Assembly (NCBI RefSeq): GCF_900111685.1
Contig: NZ_FOHX01000004.1
Span: 248,001-312,000, forward strand
Origin: Nonomuraea wenchangensis
GTDB taxonomy: Bacteria > Actinomycetota > Actinomycetes > Streptosporangiales > Streptosporangiaceae
Reading direction: 5' to 3'
DNA length: 64,000 nucleotides
Shown: in pieces, positions 55,335 through 64,000 of the stretch
Layout: each line of letters starts with the position of its first letter
Position numbering within the stretch: position 1 is the first letter of the stretch
Position numbers and translations under genes: made by a program
Notes under the pieces: generated by a model
Told to the model about the DNA's origin: nothing
Seen by the model: only the letters and a program-made list of their open reading frames with translations
Databases searched by the model: none

Positions 55335-55562
55335 ATGCTGAAGAAGACCCTGGTCCTGGTCGGTGCCGCCGCGGCCCTCGCGCTGGGCGCGCCCGCCGCC
55401 CACGCCGACATCACCAGCGGCAACGGCAGCATCCTGGGTGGCAACCAGATCCGCATCCCGGTCAGCGTGCCGGTCAACGTCTGCGGCAACAGCGTCGCGG
55501 TCATCGGCCTCGGCATCTCCGGCTGCAAGGGCGGGGCCTACTCCCACCAGACGAGCCGCTGA
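55335..55562 (+). CDS. short chaplin
   Basis: The product has 75 residues with an AAGGAG ribosome site. The signal peptide is cleaved after AHA (residue 24), leaving a 51-residue mature protein with the chaplin signature GNGSILGGNQIRIPV and PVNVCGNSVAVIG and two cysteines (Cys50, Cys64). Short chaplins self-assemble into the hydrophobic coat of aerial hyphae and spores. This one lacks a sorting signal, as expected for the short form. Confidence 0.95.
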   Translation: MLKKTLVLVGAAAALALGAPAAHADITSGNGSILGGNQIRIPVSVPVNVCGNSVAVIGLGISGCKGGAYSHQTSR

Positions 55563-55570
55563 CGCAGGGG

Positions 55571-55600
55571 AGCCCGGACCGGCGCGGTCCGGTCCGGGCT
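55571..55600. terminator. terminator-like hairpin after chaplin gene
   Basis: A perfect 10-bp stem AGCCCGGACC / GGTCCGGGCT with a 10-nt loop that can pair further, 9 bp after the chaplin stop. No T-run, as is common in actinobacteria. The remaining gap to 55872 shows no gene I can support. Confidence 0.65.
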
Positions 55601-55872
55601 CGGACTCCCGGCCGGGCAGTCGGCGGTCGCGCCGGCCAGGCGCACCTCCAAGAGGTCACACCCCGCGGGCGTCGGGTCCGGTGAGGACTCGGCGCCCGCT
55701 GTCATGCGGTGACCCCTCTCCTCATCTCTTCCGACAGGGGGTGCACCTTTTCGTATGCCCTTGTCCCTTTTGCTGATAACTCAACCTGCGGCAAAGCACC
55801 AGTCACATTCCCTGGACCGAGAGGCCGTTACGCTGGGCGGCAGTGCCATCCGGTCGACAGGGGTGAGACGTC

Positions 55873-56763
55873 ATGGAGGCAGGGGATCGCCCGGCGCGGC
55901 TGAGCGTGGGCGTGCTCGGGGCAGGCAAGGTGGGCTCGGCCCTCGGGGCCGCGTTGCGGCAGGCCGGCCACCGCATCGTCGCCGCCAGCGGCTTGTCCGA
56001 CAACTCCCAGCGCTGGGCGGCCGAGCGGCTCGGGGTGACGCCGTCCAGGCCCGACGAGGTGGTGACCGCGGCCCAGCTCATCCTGCTGACCGTGCCCGAC
56101 GACGCGCTGCCCGACCTCGTGGGCGGCCTGGCCGCCACCGGCGCCGATCTGCAGGGCAAGCTGCTCGTGCACACCAGCGGCGCCTACGGGCTGTCAGTGC
56201 TCGACCCGGCCGCCAAGCGCGGCGCGCTGCCGCTCGCGCTGCATCCCGTGATGACGTTCACCGGCCGCGACGACGACCTCAACAAGCTCACCGGCATCTC
56301 CTACGGCGTCACCGCCCCCGACGCGCTGCGCCCGATCGCCGAGGCCCTGGTGATCGAGATGGGCGGCGAGCCGGTCTGGATCGCCGACTCCGACCGGGCG
56401 CTCTACCACGCGGCCCTGGCCGGGGCCGCCAACCACATGGTCACCCTCATCGCCGAGTCCTCCGACCTGCTCGGGCGCATCGGCGTCGAGCACCCGGGCC
56501 GGATGCTGGGCCCGCTGCTCGGCGCCGCGCTCGACAACGTCCTGCGGCTCGGCATCGCCGGTCTCACCGGCCCGGTCGTACGCGGCGACGCCGGCACCGT
56601 GCGCAAGCACGTCGACGCGCTCATCCTGGCCGCCCCCGAGGCCGCCGACGCCTACATCGCCCTGGCCAGGCTCACGGCCGACCGCGCGCTCGCCGCCGGG
56701 CTGCTCAAACCGGAGGAGGCGGAGCGGCTGCTCGACGCGCTGGGAGGCAATATATGGACCTGA
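55873..56763 (+). CDS. DUF2520 Rossmann-fold protein next to panC
   Basis: The product has 296 residues. A Rossmann dinucleotide motif [13 protein letters not shown] is followed by [24 protein letters not shown] and the DUF2520 helical domain ([18 protein letters not shown]). It resembles ketopantoate-reductase-like proteins and precedes panC in many actinobacteria, so a part in pantothenate supply is possible but unproven. Confidence 0.88.
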   Translation: MEAGDRPARLSVGVLGAGKVGSALGAALRQAGHRIVAASGLSDNSQRWAAERLGVTPSRPDEVVTAAQLILLTVPDDALPDLVGGLAATGADLQGKLLVHTSGAYGLSVLDPAAKRGALPLALHPVMTFTGRDDDLNKLTGISYGVTAPDALRPIAEALVIEMGGEPVWIADSDRALYHAALAGAANHMVTLIAESSDLLGRIGVEHPGRMLGPLLGAALDNVLRLGIAGLTGPVVRGDAGTVRKHVDALILAAPEAADAYIALARLTADRALAAGLLKPEEAERLLDALGGNIWT

Positions 56764-56818
56764 CCGTGCGAGGAAGCGCCGCCGCGAAGCGGAGGCCATG
56801 AACGCGAGGGGCCGCCCC

Positions 56819-57655
56819 ATGGACTTGATCGTCGCCAGGAACAGGGAAGACCTGGTCAAGGCGCGGGGCGGTGGTGAGGTGGCGCTGGTGCCGACCATGG
56901 GCGCGCTGCACGAGGGTCACCGCTCGCTCATGCGGCTCGCCCGGTCGCGGGCCGACCAGGTCGTGGTGAGCGTCTTCGTCAACCCGCTGCAGTTCGGGCC
57001 GAACGAGGATTTCTCCCGCTATCCCCGTACGTTCGACTCCGACCTGGACGTGTGCCGGGCCGAGGGCGTGGACGTGGTCTTCCACCCGTCCGTCGACGAC
57101 ATGTATCTCCCCGACCGCCAGGTGAGCCTCCTGGCCGGCCGGATGGGCGAGATCGTGGAGGGCGAGTCCCGCCCCGGGCACTTCGACGGGGTGCTGACCG
57201 TGGTGCTCAAGCTGTTCAACCTCGTTCAGCCGAGTGTGGCGGTCTTCGGCCAGAAGGACGCCCAGCAGCTCGCCCTGATCCGCCGCATGGTGGCCGACCT
57301 GGACGTGCCGGTCGAGATCGTGGGCGCGCCCACCGTACGCGAGCACGACGGCCTGGCCCTGTCCAGCCGCAACCGCTACCTGTCGGAGGACGACCGGCAG
57401 GTGGCGCTCGCGCTCTCCCGCGCCCTGCGCGCGGGCGAGGCCGAGCGGCGGCCCGGCGCGATCCGCGAGGCCGCCCGCGAGGTGCTGGCCGCCGCCGGCC
57501 CCCGGCTCGACCTGGACTACGTGGTGCTGGTCGATCCGGCGACGTTCAGCGAGGTGGGCGAGGAGCACGCGGGCGAGGCCGTGCTCGCCGTCGCCGCTCG
57601 GATCGGGGCCACCCGGCTGATCGACAACGTCATCCTGAATCTGAATCCCGCCTGA
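56819..57655 (+). CDS. panC: pantothenate synthetase
   Basis: The product has 278 residues from the ATG at 56819 (GAGGGG upstream); an ATG at 56798 has too short a spacing. The motifs are [15 protein letters not shown] (HIGH-like), [20 protein letters not shown] and ALSSRNRYL. It joins pantoate and beta-alanine using ATP. Confidence 0.95.
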   Translation: MDLIVARNREDLVKARGGGEVALVPTMGALHEGHRSLMRLARSRADQVVVSVFVNPLQFGPNEDFSRYPRTFDSDLDVCRAEGVDVVFHPSVDDMYLPDRQVSLLAGRMGEIVEGESRPGHFDGVLTVVLKLFNLVQPSVAVFGQKDAQQLALIRRMVADLDVPVEIVGAPTVREHDGLALSSRNRYLSEDDRQVALALSRALRAGEAERRPGAIREAAREVLAAAGPRLDLDYVVLVDPATFSEVGEEHAGEAVLAVAARIGATRLIDNVILNLNPA

Positions 57656-57733
57656 GCCGGACCTGGGGCATGCAGGCGCTCGGGAACGCGTTATCGTCAT
57701 GTTGACGAAATCGCCCGAGTGGAGGAGAGCCCA

Positions 57734-60274
57734 ATGAGCGCACCGGCGATTCCCCTGCGGCTGACCGCTCCCGCGCCCGGCTGGAGCGCCGAGGCCGACC
57801 TGGTCGTCGTGGGTTCCGGCATCGCGGGCCTGACCGTGGCCCTGCGCTACACCGAGCTGGAGCCCGAGGCCAAGGTCCTGGTCGTCACCAAGGACGTGCT
57901 GTCGTCGGGCTCGACGCGCTGGGCGCAGGGCGGCATCGCCGCCGTGCTCGACCCTCGCGACACGCCCGACGAGCACCTGAACGACACGCTCGTCGCCGGC
58001 GTCGGCCTGTGCGACGTACGGGCGGTGCGGACGCTCGTCACCGAAGGCCCCGGCGCGCTGCGCCGGCTCATCGAGCGCGGCGCCCGCTTCGACCGCAGCC
58101 CCGACGGCGAGCTCCAGCTCACCCGCGAGGGCGGCCACCGCCGCAGCCGCATCGTGCACGCGGGCGGCGACGCGACCGGCGCGGAGGTGCAGCGGGCGCT
58201 CATCGAGGCGGTGCGCGCCCGTCCCTCCATCGAGGTCATCGAGCACGCCCTGGCGCTCGACCTGCTCAAGGACGCCCAAGGCCGGGCCAGGGGCGTCACC
58301 CTCCACGTGATGGGCGAGGGCGCGCGCGACGGCGTCGGCGCCGTGCTGGCGCGGGCCGTCGTGCTCGCCACCGGCGGCATGGGCCAGGTGTACGCGGCCA
58401 CCACCAACCCCGTCGTCTCCACCGGCGACGGCGTCGCGCTGGCGCTGCGGGCCGGGGCGGTGGTGCGCGACCTGGAGTTCGTGCAGTTCCATCCCACCGT
58501 GCTCTGGCTCGGCGCGGACTCGACCGGCCAGCAGCCGCTGATCTCGGAGGCGGTGCGGGGCGAGGGGGCGTACCTCACCGACCACGAGGGCAACCGTTTC
58601 ATGGCCGACGCGCACGAGCTGGCCGACCTGGCCCCCCGCGACGTCGTGGCCAAGGGCATCATGCGGACGATGCGCGCGACCGGCCGCGACCACGTCTACC
58701 TCGACGGCCGCCACTTCGGCCGGCGCAAGTGGGAGACCCGGTTCCCCACCATCTACGCGGTCTGCCGTGAGCACGGCATCGACCCGGCGACCCAGCCGAT
58801 CCCCGTGGCCCCGGCCGCCCACTACGCGAGCGGGGGCGTACGGACCGATCTGCGCGGCCGTACCTCGATCGACGGCCTCTACGCCTGCGGCGAGGTCGCC
58901 TGCACCGGCGTGCACGGCGCCAACCGGCTGGCCTCCAACTCGCTGCTGGAGGGCCTGGTCTTCGCCGAGCGCATCGCCGAGGACGTGCACGCGGCCCGCC
59001 CGGCCCCCGGCGACCCGGTGCCGGCCGAGGTGGCGTCGGAGGTGGCGTCCGGGCTGGTGGACCCGCGCGTACGGCCCCGGATCCAGGCCCACATGAGCAG
59101 GGGCGCGAGCGTGCTGCGCAGCCGCGAGTCGCTGCGCGCCACCGCCAAGGCGCTGCTCGACGCCCGCTGGACGCCGGTCGAGGTGCCGCCCCGCACCGAG
59201 TCCTGGGAGGCGGCGAACCTGCTCACCGTGGCCACCGTGCTCACCGGCGCGGCGGCGGCCCGGCTGGAGACCCGTGGCTCACACTGGCGCGAGGATCATG
59301 AGACGCGCGACGACAACGAATGGCTGGGCCACCTCGACGTGACCCTGACGGAGGAGGGGCTTCGCATGACGTACACGCCGCACGAGGACACGATGCCGGC
59401 CCGCCTGGCGCAGGAGCTGTCGGCCGCCGGGCTCGACCCGGCCGAGGTGGACGCCCTCATCGGCCGCGCGCTGGAGGAGGACCTGTGGGAAGCCGGTGAC
59501 GTGACCAGCCTCGCCACCATCCCCGGCGAGCAGCGCTCGTCGGCCGACGTGGTGGCGCGCAAGGACGGCGTCGTCGCGGGGCTGGCGGTGGCGGAGGCGG
59601 TCTTCGTCCGGCTGGGGGCGGACCGTACCGAGCGCCGGGCCAAGGACGGCGAGCGGGTCCGTGCGGGCGACGTGCTGCTCACCGTCGAGGGGCCCACGCG
59701 CGCCCTGCTGACCGCCGAGCGCACCGCGCTCAACCTGCTCACGCACCTGTCCGGGGTGGCGACGCTCACCGGCAGTTGGGTCGAGGCGATCGAGGGCACC
59801 GGGGCCCGCGTCCGCGACAGCCGCAAGACGCTGCCCGGCCTGCGCGCGCTGGAGAAGTACGCCGTACGCTGCGGCGGCGGCGTCAACCACCGCATGTCGC
59901 TGTCGGACGCCGCGCTGATCAAGGACAACCACGTGGTGGCGGCCGGCGGCGTGGCCGAGGCGTTCCGCGCGGTCCGCGAGCGCTACCCCGACCTGCCGAT
60001 CGAGGTGGAGATCGACCGGCTCGACCAGCTTCAGCCGGTGCTCGACGAGGGCGCGCGGGAGGTGCTGCTGGACAACTTCACGGTGGAGGACACAGAGCGT
60101 GCCGTACAACTCGTGAAAAAGCAGGCGAAAAACAGGGTTGCCCTTGAGGCGAGCGGGGGATTGACCTTGGAATCGGCCCGTGCTGTGGCCGAAACTGGCG
60201 TTGACTACCTGGCGGTAGGAGCGCTGACGCACTCGGCGCCGGCCCTGGACATCGCACTGGATTTGCGGGGGTAA
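57734..60274 (+). CDS. nadB-nadC: fused L-aspartate oxidase and nicotinate-nucleotide pyrophosphorylase
   Basis: One frame of 846 codons with GGAGGAG before the ATG at 57734. Residues 1 to about 540 are NadB: FAD motif GSGIAG at 27-32, STRWAQGG, ATGGMGQVY, HPTVLW, and GEVACTGVHGANRLASNSLL. From about 545 the chain is NadC: LEEDLWEAGDVTS, RDSRKTLPGLRALEKYAV, NHRMSLSDAALIKDNH and ASGGLTLES. An ATG at codon 545 has its own strong GGAGGAGGGG site, so a free NadC may also be made. Both halves keep their catalytic motifs. They catalyse the first and third steps of de novo NAD synthesis; nadA is not in the window. Confidence 0.92.
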   Translation: MSAPAIPLRLTAPAPGWSAEADLVVVGSGIAGLTVALRYTELEPEAKVLVVTKDVLSSGSTRWAQGGIAAVLDPRDTPDEHLNDTLVAGVGLCDVRAVRTLVTEGPGALRRLIERGARFDRSPDGELQLTREGGHRRSRIVHAGGDATGAEVQRALIEAVRARPSIEVIEHALALDLLKDAQGRARGVTLHVMGEGARDGVGAVLARAVVLATGGMGQVYAATTNPVVSTGDGVALALRAGAVVRDLEFVQFHPTVLWLGADSTGQQPLISEAVRGEGAYLTDHEGNRFMADAHELADLAPRDVVAKGIMRTMRATGRDHVYLDGRHFGRRKWETRFPTIYAVCREHGIDPATQPIPVAPAAHYASGGVRTDLRGRTSIDGLYACGEVACTGVHGANRLASNSLLEGLVFAERIAEDVHAARPAPGDPVPAEVASEVASGLVDPRVRPRIQAHMSRGASVLRSRESLRATAKALLDARWTPVEVPPRTESWEAANLLTVATVLTGAAAARLETRGSHWREDHETRDDNEWLGHLDVTLTEEGLRMTYTPHEDTMPARLAQELSAAGLDPAEVDALIGRALEEDLWEAGDVTSLATIPGEQRSSADVVARKDGVVAGLAVAEAVFVRLGADRTERRAKDGERVRAGDVLLTVEGPTRALLTAERTALNLLTHLSGVATLTGSWVEAIEGTGARVRDSRKTLPGLRALEKYAVRCGGGVNHRMSLSDAALIKDNHVVAAGGVAEAFRAVRERYPDLPIEVEIDRLDQLQPVLDEGAREVLLDNFTVEDTERAVQLVKKQAKNRVALEASGGLTLESARAVAETGVDYLAVGALTHSAPALDIALDLRG

Positions 60275-60277
60275 TTG

Positions 60278-61060
60278 ATGCTGCTCACGATCGACGTCGG
60301 CAACACGCACACGGTGCTCGGGCTCTTCGAGGGCGAGGACGTCATCGAGCACTGGCGGCTGGCCACCGACGCCCGCCGCACCGCCGACGAGATCGCGGTC
60401 GTCCTGCAAGGGCTGCTGGCGCAGTCGCCGCTGCTCAAGGGCGCCGACGTCGACGGCATCGCCATCTGCTCGACGGTCCCGAGCGTGCTCAACGAGATGC
60501 GGGAGATGTGCCGCCGCTACTACGGCGACGTCACGGCGGTGATCGTGGAGCCGGGCATCCGCACCGGTGTGCCGGTCCGTATGGACAACCCCAAGGAGGT
60601 CGGCAGCGACCGCATCGTCAACGCCCTCGCCGCCATCGACCAGTACGGCGGCCCCTGCGTGATCGTCGACTTCGGCACCGCCACGTCCTTCGACGCGGTC
60701 TCGGCCAAGGGCGAGTACATCGGGGCCGTCACCGCGCCCGGCATCGAGATCTCGGTGGACGCCCTCGCCTCCGCCGGCGCGCAACTGCACAAGGTGGAGC
60801 TGGTCAGGCCCCGCTCGGTGATCGCCAAGAACACCGTCGAGGCGCTGCAGGCCGGCATCATCTACGGCTTCGCCGGCCAGGTGGACGGCATCGTCGAGCG
60901 CATGACGGCCGAGCTGGCCGACGACCCCGACGAGGTCACGGTCGTGGCCACCGGCGGGCACGCCGGGCTGGTGGTCGGCGAGTCCCGCTCGATCGACGTG
61001 CACGAGCCGTGGCTCACGCTCATCGGCCTGCGCCTGATCTACCACCGCAACACGGGCTGA
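60278..61060 (+). CDS. coaX: type III pantothenate kinase
   Basis: The product has 260 residues from the ATG at 60278 (a TTG lies 3 bp earlier). The ASKHA fold is seen in LLTIDVGNTHTVLGLF, NPKEVGSDRIVNALAA, VDFGTATSFDAVS and ATGGHAGLV. It phosphorylates pantothenate, the first step to CoA. Only 3 bp separate it from nadBC, so NAD and CoA genes form one operon. Confidence 0.96.
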   Translation: MLLTIDVGNTHTVLGLFEGEDVIEHWRLATDARRTADEIAVVLQGLLAQSPLLKGADVDGIAICSTVPSVLNEMREMCRRYYGDVTAVIVEPGIRTGVPVRMDNPKEVGSDRIVNALAAIDQYGGPCVIVDFGTATSFDAVSAKGEYIGAVTAPGIEISVDALASAGAQLHKVELVRPRSVIAKNTVEALQAGIIYGFAGQVDGIVERMTAELADDPDEVTVVATGGHAGLVVGESRSIDVHEPWLTLIGLRLIYHRNTG

Positions 61061-61067
61061 CAAAGGA

Positions 61068-61103
61068 GCGGGCGGCCCCCCGCTCGGGAGAGGGGCCGCC
61101 CGC
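61068..61103. terminator. strong terminator hairpin after coaX
   Basis: A 12-bp stem GCGGGCGGCCCC (61068-61079) and GGGGCCGCCCGC (61092-61103) with a 12-nt loop. It lies between the coaX stop and the convergent secreted-protein gene, so it probably works both ways. Confidence 0.75.
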
Positions 61104-61162
61104 GGTCTTCGCGTGCTCGGGTGCTGCGGCGCCAGGGTGCTCGAATGCGAGCTCCGGCGTCA

Positions 61163-61642
61163 CTACTCGCTCTCGTTGGTGTAGATGTACTCCCAGCGAC
61201 CGCACTTGGTCGGGAACTTGCTGTTCAGGCCGATCTGGCAGACCTGCACCCGCAGGGTCTGGACGTCGTTCTCCTCGAAGTGGAAGCGCTGGAAGCTGGG
61301 GTAGCCGCAGTACTTCCGCCAGAAGACCGGCGACCAGTCGCCGTCGAAGTCCTCGGCCTGGAACCGCACGTACGCGCACTTGCCGCCGTCGTCGTAGCTG
61401 CGGTTGTCGCGGTCCCAGAGCTTGCCGCGCACGTGGACCTCGTTGGACTCGCCGTCGTCGTCCCAGTTGACCTCGACGTTGCCCTCGGCCTTGGCCTGGA
61501 AGTGCTTGGCGTAGACCGGGCCCCAGTGCGAGGAGTAGTCGTCGGCGTGGGGCGAGGAGGCGAAGGCGGCGGCGGGCATCGACAGGGCGACGGCGGTGGT
61601 GGCGGCGGCGGCGAGGGTGCCGATCGCGAGCTTCTTGAACAT
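61163..61642 (-). CDS. secreted protein of unknown function
   Basis: The product has 159 residues with GGAGAGAG upstream. A Sec signal peptide ends near AAAFA (about residue 28). The mature part is beta-rich with aromatic residues and paired cysteines (GKCAYVRF, RKYCGYPSF, LRVQVCQ, TKCGRWEY), probably disulfide-linked. It looks like small extracellular proteins common in Streptosporangiaceae; no domain named. Confidence 0.8.
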   Translation of the reverse strand: MFKKLAIGTLAAAATTAVALSMPAAAFASSPHADDYSSHWGPVYAKHFQAKAEGNVEVNWDDDGESNEVHVRGKLWDRDNRSYDDGGKCAYVRFQAEDFDGDWSPVFWRKYCGYPSFQRFHFEENDVQTLRVQVCQIGLNSKFPTKCGRWEYIYTNESE

Positions 61643-61788
61643 GTCTCTCTCCTGGAGCTCCCCTGGGCCGGCTCCCTGCCGGCCTCCCCCTGAGCTCGTG
61701 AGTCATTGATAAAAGAGCCCTCTTGCAGGCACCCTGCAACGGACCGACGAGTCCTTGCAGTTCGCCATATCCCCTACGCTTTAGTGCT

Positions 61789-63270
61789 GTGAGCGAAGAA
61801 CTTCCCGAGCAGATGCGGATCCGGAGGGAGAAGCTCGACCGCCTTCGCAGTGAGGGCGTCGATCCTTACCCGGTCAATTTCCCCCGTACGGCGACCAACG
61901 CCGAGGTCAGGGAGAAATACCAGGGCCTGGAGCCCGACACCGCCACCGGCGAGAGCGTCTCGGTGACCGGTCGCGTCATGCTCAGCCGCGTCGGCGGGAA
62001 GCTCTGCTTCGCCACCATCCGCGACGGCGAGGCCGACCTGCAGGTCATGATCTCCCTCGACCGGGTCGGCGAGGAGTCGCTGTCCCGCTGGAAGCGCGAC
62101 GTCGACCTCGGCGACCACGTCGGCATCACCGGCGAGGTCATCACCTCGCGGCGCGGCGAGCTGTCCGTGCTCGCCGACGACTGGCAGATCACCGCCAAGT
62201 GCCTGCGGCCGCTGCCGGAGAAGCACGTCGGCCTCACCGACCCCGAGGCGCGCGTACGGCAGCGCTACGTCGACCTCATCGTCAACGACGAGGCCAGGAA
62301 GATGGCCCGCGTCCGCAGCGCCACCGTGCGCGCGGTGCGCGACTTCTGGCACGAGGAGGGCTACCTCGAGGTCGAGACGCCGATGTTGCAGCCGATCCAC
62401 GGCGGCGCGGCGGCCCGGCCCTTCCGCACCCACATCAACGCCTACGACATGGAGCTCTATCTGCGCATCGCGATCGAGCTCTATCTCAAGCGGCTCGTGG
62501 TCGGCGGCGTCGAGAAGGTCTTCGAGATCAACCGCAACTTCCGCAACGAGGGCGCCGACTCGACGCACAACCCCGAGTTCACCATGATCGAGGCGTACGG
62601 CACCTACCTCGACTACCACGACATGGCCGACCTCACGCAGCGGATGTACCAAAAGGCCGTCATGGCCGCCCTGGACACCACGGTCGTCGTGCACGACGGC
62701 GTCGAGATCGACCTCGGGATGGCCGAGTGGCCCCGGGCGACGCTCTACGGCCTGGTCTCCGAGGCCGTCGGCGAGGAGATCACCACCTCCACCACGCTGG
62801 AGGAGCTGCGCAAGATCGCCGACCGGCGCGAGGTGCACTGGGACCCGAAGTGGGGGTCGGGCAAGCTCGTGCAGGAGCTGTTCGAGGCGCTGGTGGAGCA
62901 CACGCTGGTGCAGCCGACGTTCGTCATGGACTATCCGCTGGAGACCTCGCCGCTGGCCCGGCTCCACCGCGACAACCCGCTGCTCACCGAGAAGTGGGAC
63001 CTAATCGGCTTCGGCACCGAGCTGGGCACCGCCTACTCCGAGCTCAACGACCCGATCGACCAGCGGCACCGGCTGATGGAGCAGTCGCTGCTCGCCGCCG
63101 GCGGCGACCTTGAGGCGATGCAGCTCGACGAGGACTTCCTGACGGCCCTCGAGTACGGCATGCCGCCGACGGGTGGCATGGGCGCGGGCATCGACCGGAT
63201 GATCATGGCGTTCACCGGCAAGAACATCCGCGAGACCATCCTGTTCCCGCTGGTCAAGCCCACCCACTGA
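61789..63270 (+). CDS. lysS: lysyl-tRNA synthetase, class II
   Basis: The product has 493 residues from a GTG at 61789. An OB-fold anticodon domain (about 50-150) is followed by the class II core: motif 1 with YLEVETPMLQ, motif 2 FRNEGADSTHNPEFTMIEAY and motif 3 GGMGAGIDRMIM. The start has no clear ribosome site and a TACGCTTTA-like -10 a few bases away, so the message may be leaderless. It charges tRNA-Lys. Confidence 0.96.
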   Translation: MSEELPEQMRIRREKLDRLRSEGVDPYPVNFPRTATNAEVREKYQGLEPDTATGESVSVTGRVMLSRVGGKLCFATIRDGEADLQVMISLDRVGEESLSRWKRDVDLGDHVGITGEVITSRRGELSVLADDWQITAKCLRPLPEKHVGLTDPEARVRQRYVDLIVNDEARKMARVRSATVRAVRDFWHEEGYLEVETPMLQPIHGGAAARPFRTHINAYDMELYLRIAIELYLKRLVVGGVEKVFEINRNFRNEGADSTHNPEFTMIEAYGTYLDYHDMADLTQRMYQKAVMAALDTTVVVHDGVEIDLGMAEWPRATLYGLVSEAVGEEITTSTTLEELRKIADRREVHWDPKWGSGKLVQELFEALVEHTLVQPTFVMDYPLETSPLARLHRDNPLLTEKWDLIGFGTELGTAYSELNDPIDQRHRLMEQSLLAAGGDLEAMQLDEDFLTALEYGMPPTGGMGAGIDRMIMAFTGKNIRETILFPLVKPTH

Positions 63271-63298
63271 CGATCGGGCCCGGTCGGGGCCCGGTGCG

Positions 63299-64000
63299 TC
63301 AGCGGTTGAGCCGCACGGGGAGCTCCGCGAGCCCCCGCAGCACCAGGTTCGGCCGGTACGGCGGCGCCGGGTCCAGCAGCTCCATCCGTGGCGCGGCGGC
63401 GGCCAGCGCGGAGAGCGCGATCTCGCCCTCCATCCTGGCCAGCGTCGCGCCGAGGCAGAAGTGGATGCCGAGCCCGAAGGCGAGATGCCGCCCCGGCTCC
63501 CGAGCCCCGTCGAGGCGGCGGGGGTCGGTGCGGTCGGGGCCGGTGCGGTTGGGGTCGAAGCGATCGGGGTCGAAGCGGTCGGGGTCGGGGAAGACCGCGG
63601 GGTCGCGATTGGCCGCGCCGATCAACGCGACCACGGCCGTGCCCGCGGGCACCGGCGTCCCGCCGAGCTCGGCGTCGCGGAGCGCCACCCGTCCCGTGAG
63701 CTGGACCGGCGGGTCGTAGCGCAGCACCTCCTCGACGACCTGCCGCGGCCGCTCGGCCGCCTGCCGGAGCAGGCCGTGGCGGACCAGGGCGAGCACCCCG
63801 TTGGCGATGAGGTTGACGGTCGTCTCGTGCCCGGCCACGAGCAGCAGCACGCAGGTGGCCAGCAACTCGCCCTCGGTCAGCTCCTCGACCCGGGTGAGGG
63901 CGCTCAGCAGGTCGTCGCCGGGCTGCCGGCGCCGGAGCTCCAGGAGGTCGCGGAAGTAGTCGCGAAACTCTCTTCCGGACCGCCCGCTTTCCGATATCAG
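63299..64000 (-). CDS. cytochrome P450, N-terminus outside window
   Basis: The frame is open to the window end (234 codons visible). It has an I-helix motif VAGHETTVN, ExxR (EEVLRY), and the haem Cys in FGLGIHFCLG. In place of the short meander before the haem loop there is a repeat-like stretch FPDPDRFDPDRFDPNRTGPD, lengthening this loop by about 15 residues. The C-terminus is complete (VLRGLAELPVRL). Substrate unknown. It is convergent with lysS. Confidence 0.93.
   Translation of the reverse strand: MISESGRSGREFRDYFRDLLELRRRQPGDDLLSALTRVEELTEGELLATCVLLLVAGHETTVNLIANGVLALVRHGLLRQAAERPRQVVEEVLRYDPPVQLTGRVALRDAELGGTPVPAGTAVVALIGAANRDPAVFPDPDRFDPDRFDPNRTGPDRTDPRRLDGAREPGRHLAFGLGIHFCLGATLARMEGEIALSALAAAAPRMELLDPAPPYRPNLVLRGLAELPVRLNR

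Noticed and set aside
61121..61693. 190-codon plus-strand frame opposite the secreted protein gene
   Set aside because: Antisense shadow of V, A, L and G repeats; the minus strand has a signal peptide and ribosome site.

Overview
The window is high-GC actinobacterial DNA. A chaplin gene, F420-type LLM oxidoreductases, a fused nadB-nadC frame, a SAM-IV riboswitch and the ftsH-folE-folP-folB-folK order point to a spore-forming, filamentous actinomycete. A Streptosporangiaceae/Nonomuraea-like host is my inference from overall gene style, not something I could search.

Region 1 (1 to about 10.5 kb) is accessory DNA with visibly lower and uneven GC, decayed genes and unusual intergenic sequence. 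It holds a divergent pair (small protein, XRE/DUF5919 regulator), a membrane-anchored STAND-like P-loop/TPR protein, a coiled-coil membrane protein, several tiny genes, a scrap of acyl-CoA dehydrogenase, and a two-gene operon of a TPR-like/CHAT-domain (caspase-fold) protease and an unknown partner. Three diverged copies of a roughly 300-bp non-coding repeat lie between these genes, two of them containing a tRNA-Phe-like anticodon arm. The region ends at a 51-bp 3' fragment of tRNA-Thr(CGU) followed by a terminator, which is what the distal att site of an element integrated in that tRNA should look like. The intact tRNA and any integrase would lie left of the window.

Region 2 (10.6-17.6 kb): two small proteins, a HutC/UTRA GntR repressor divergent from a NUDIX hydrolase (a pairing that recalls korSA/pif of actinomycete integrative elements), then a PepSY protein that has lost its start codon, a WYL regulator, a DinB-like protein, a VOC protein, an LLM oxidoreductase and a DUF305 lipoprotein.

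Region 3 (17.7-31.3 kb) is a carbohydrate locus. A FadR-type GntR regulator sits on its own palindrome and precedes a tightly overlapping operon: sugar-binding lipoprotein, two permeases, GH38 alpha-mannosidase and an enolase-superfamily sugar-acid dehydratase. No ATPase is encoded. On the opposite strand a second overlapping operon (secreted propeller-like protein, aldose-epimerase-like protein, SDR) starts behind a near-identical palindrome, so both operons probably form one regulon. An S10 peptidase, a lipoprotein and an I36-type inhibitor lie between them.

Region 4 (31.3-38.8 kb): lipoproteins, a Tat-exported TagC-like propeller, an ABC-F ATPase, a membrane-tethered sigma-factor-like fusion and an NlpC/P60 cell-wall hydrolase.

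Region 5 (38.8-49.3 kb) is conserved core: ppa, dacB, an F420-associated metalloprotein, tilS, hpt, ftsH and the folate operon folE-folP-NTF2-folB-folK-DUF3180.

Region 6 (49.1-64 kb): an orphan RHH protein, a stand-alone NuoD, DoxX, a class V aminotransferase under a SAM-IV riboswitch, a P450, a MidA-type methyltransferase, a chaplin, then DUF2520-panC-nadBC-coaX (pantothenate/NAD/CoA supply), a secreted protein, lysS and a second P450 cut by the window edge.
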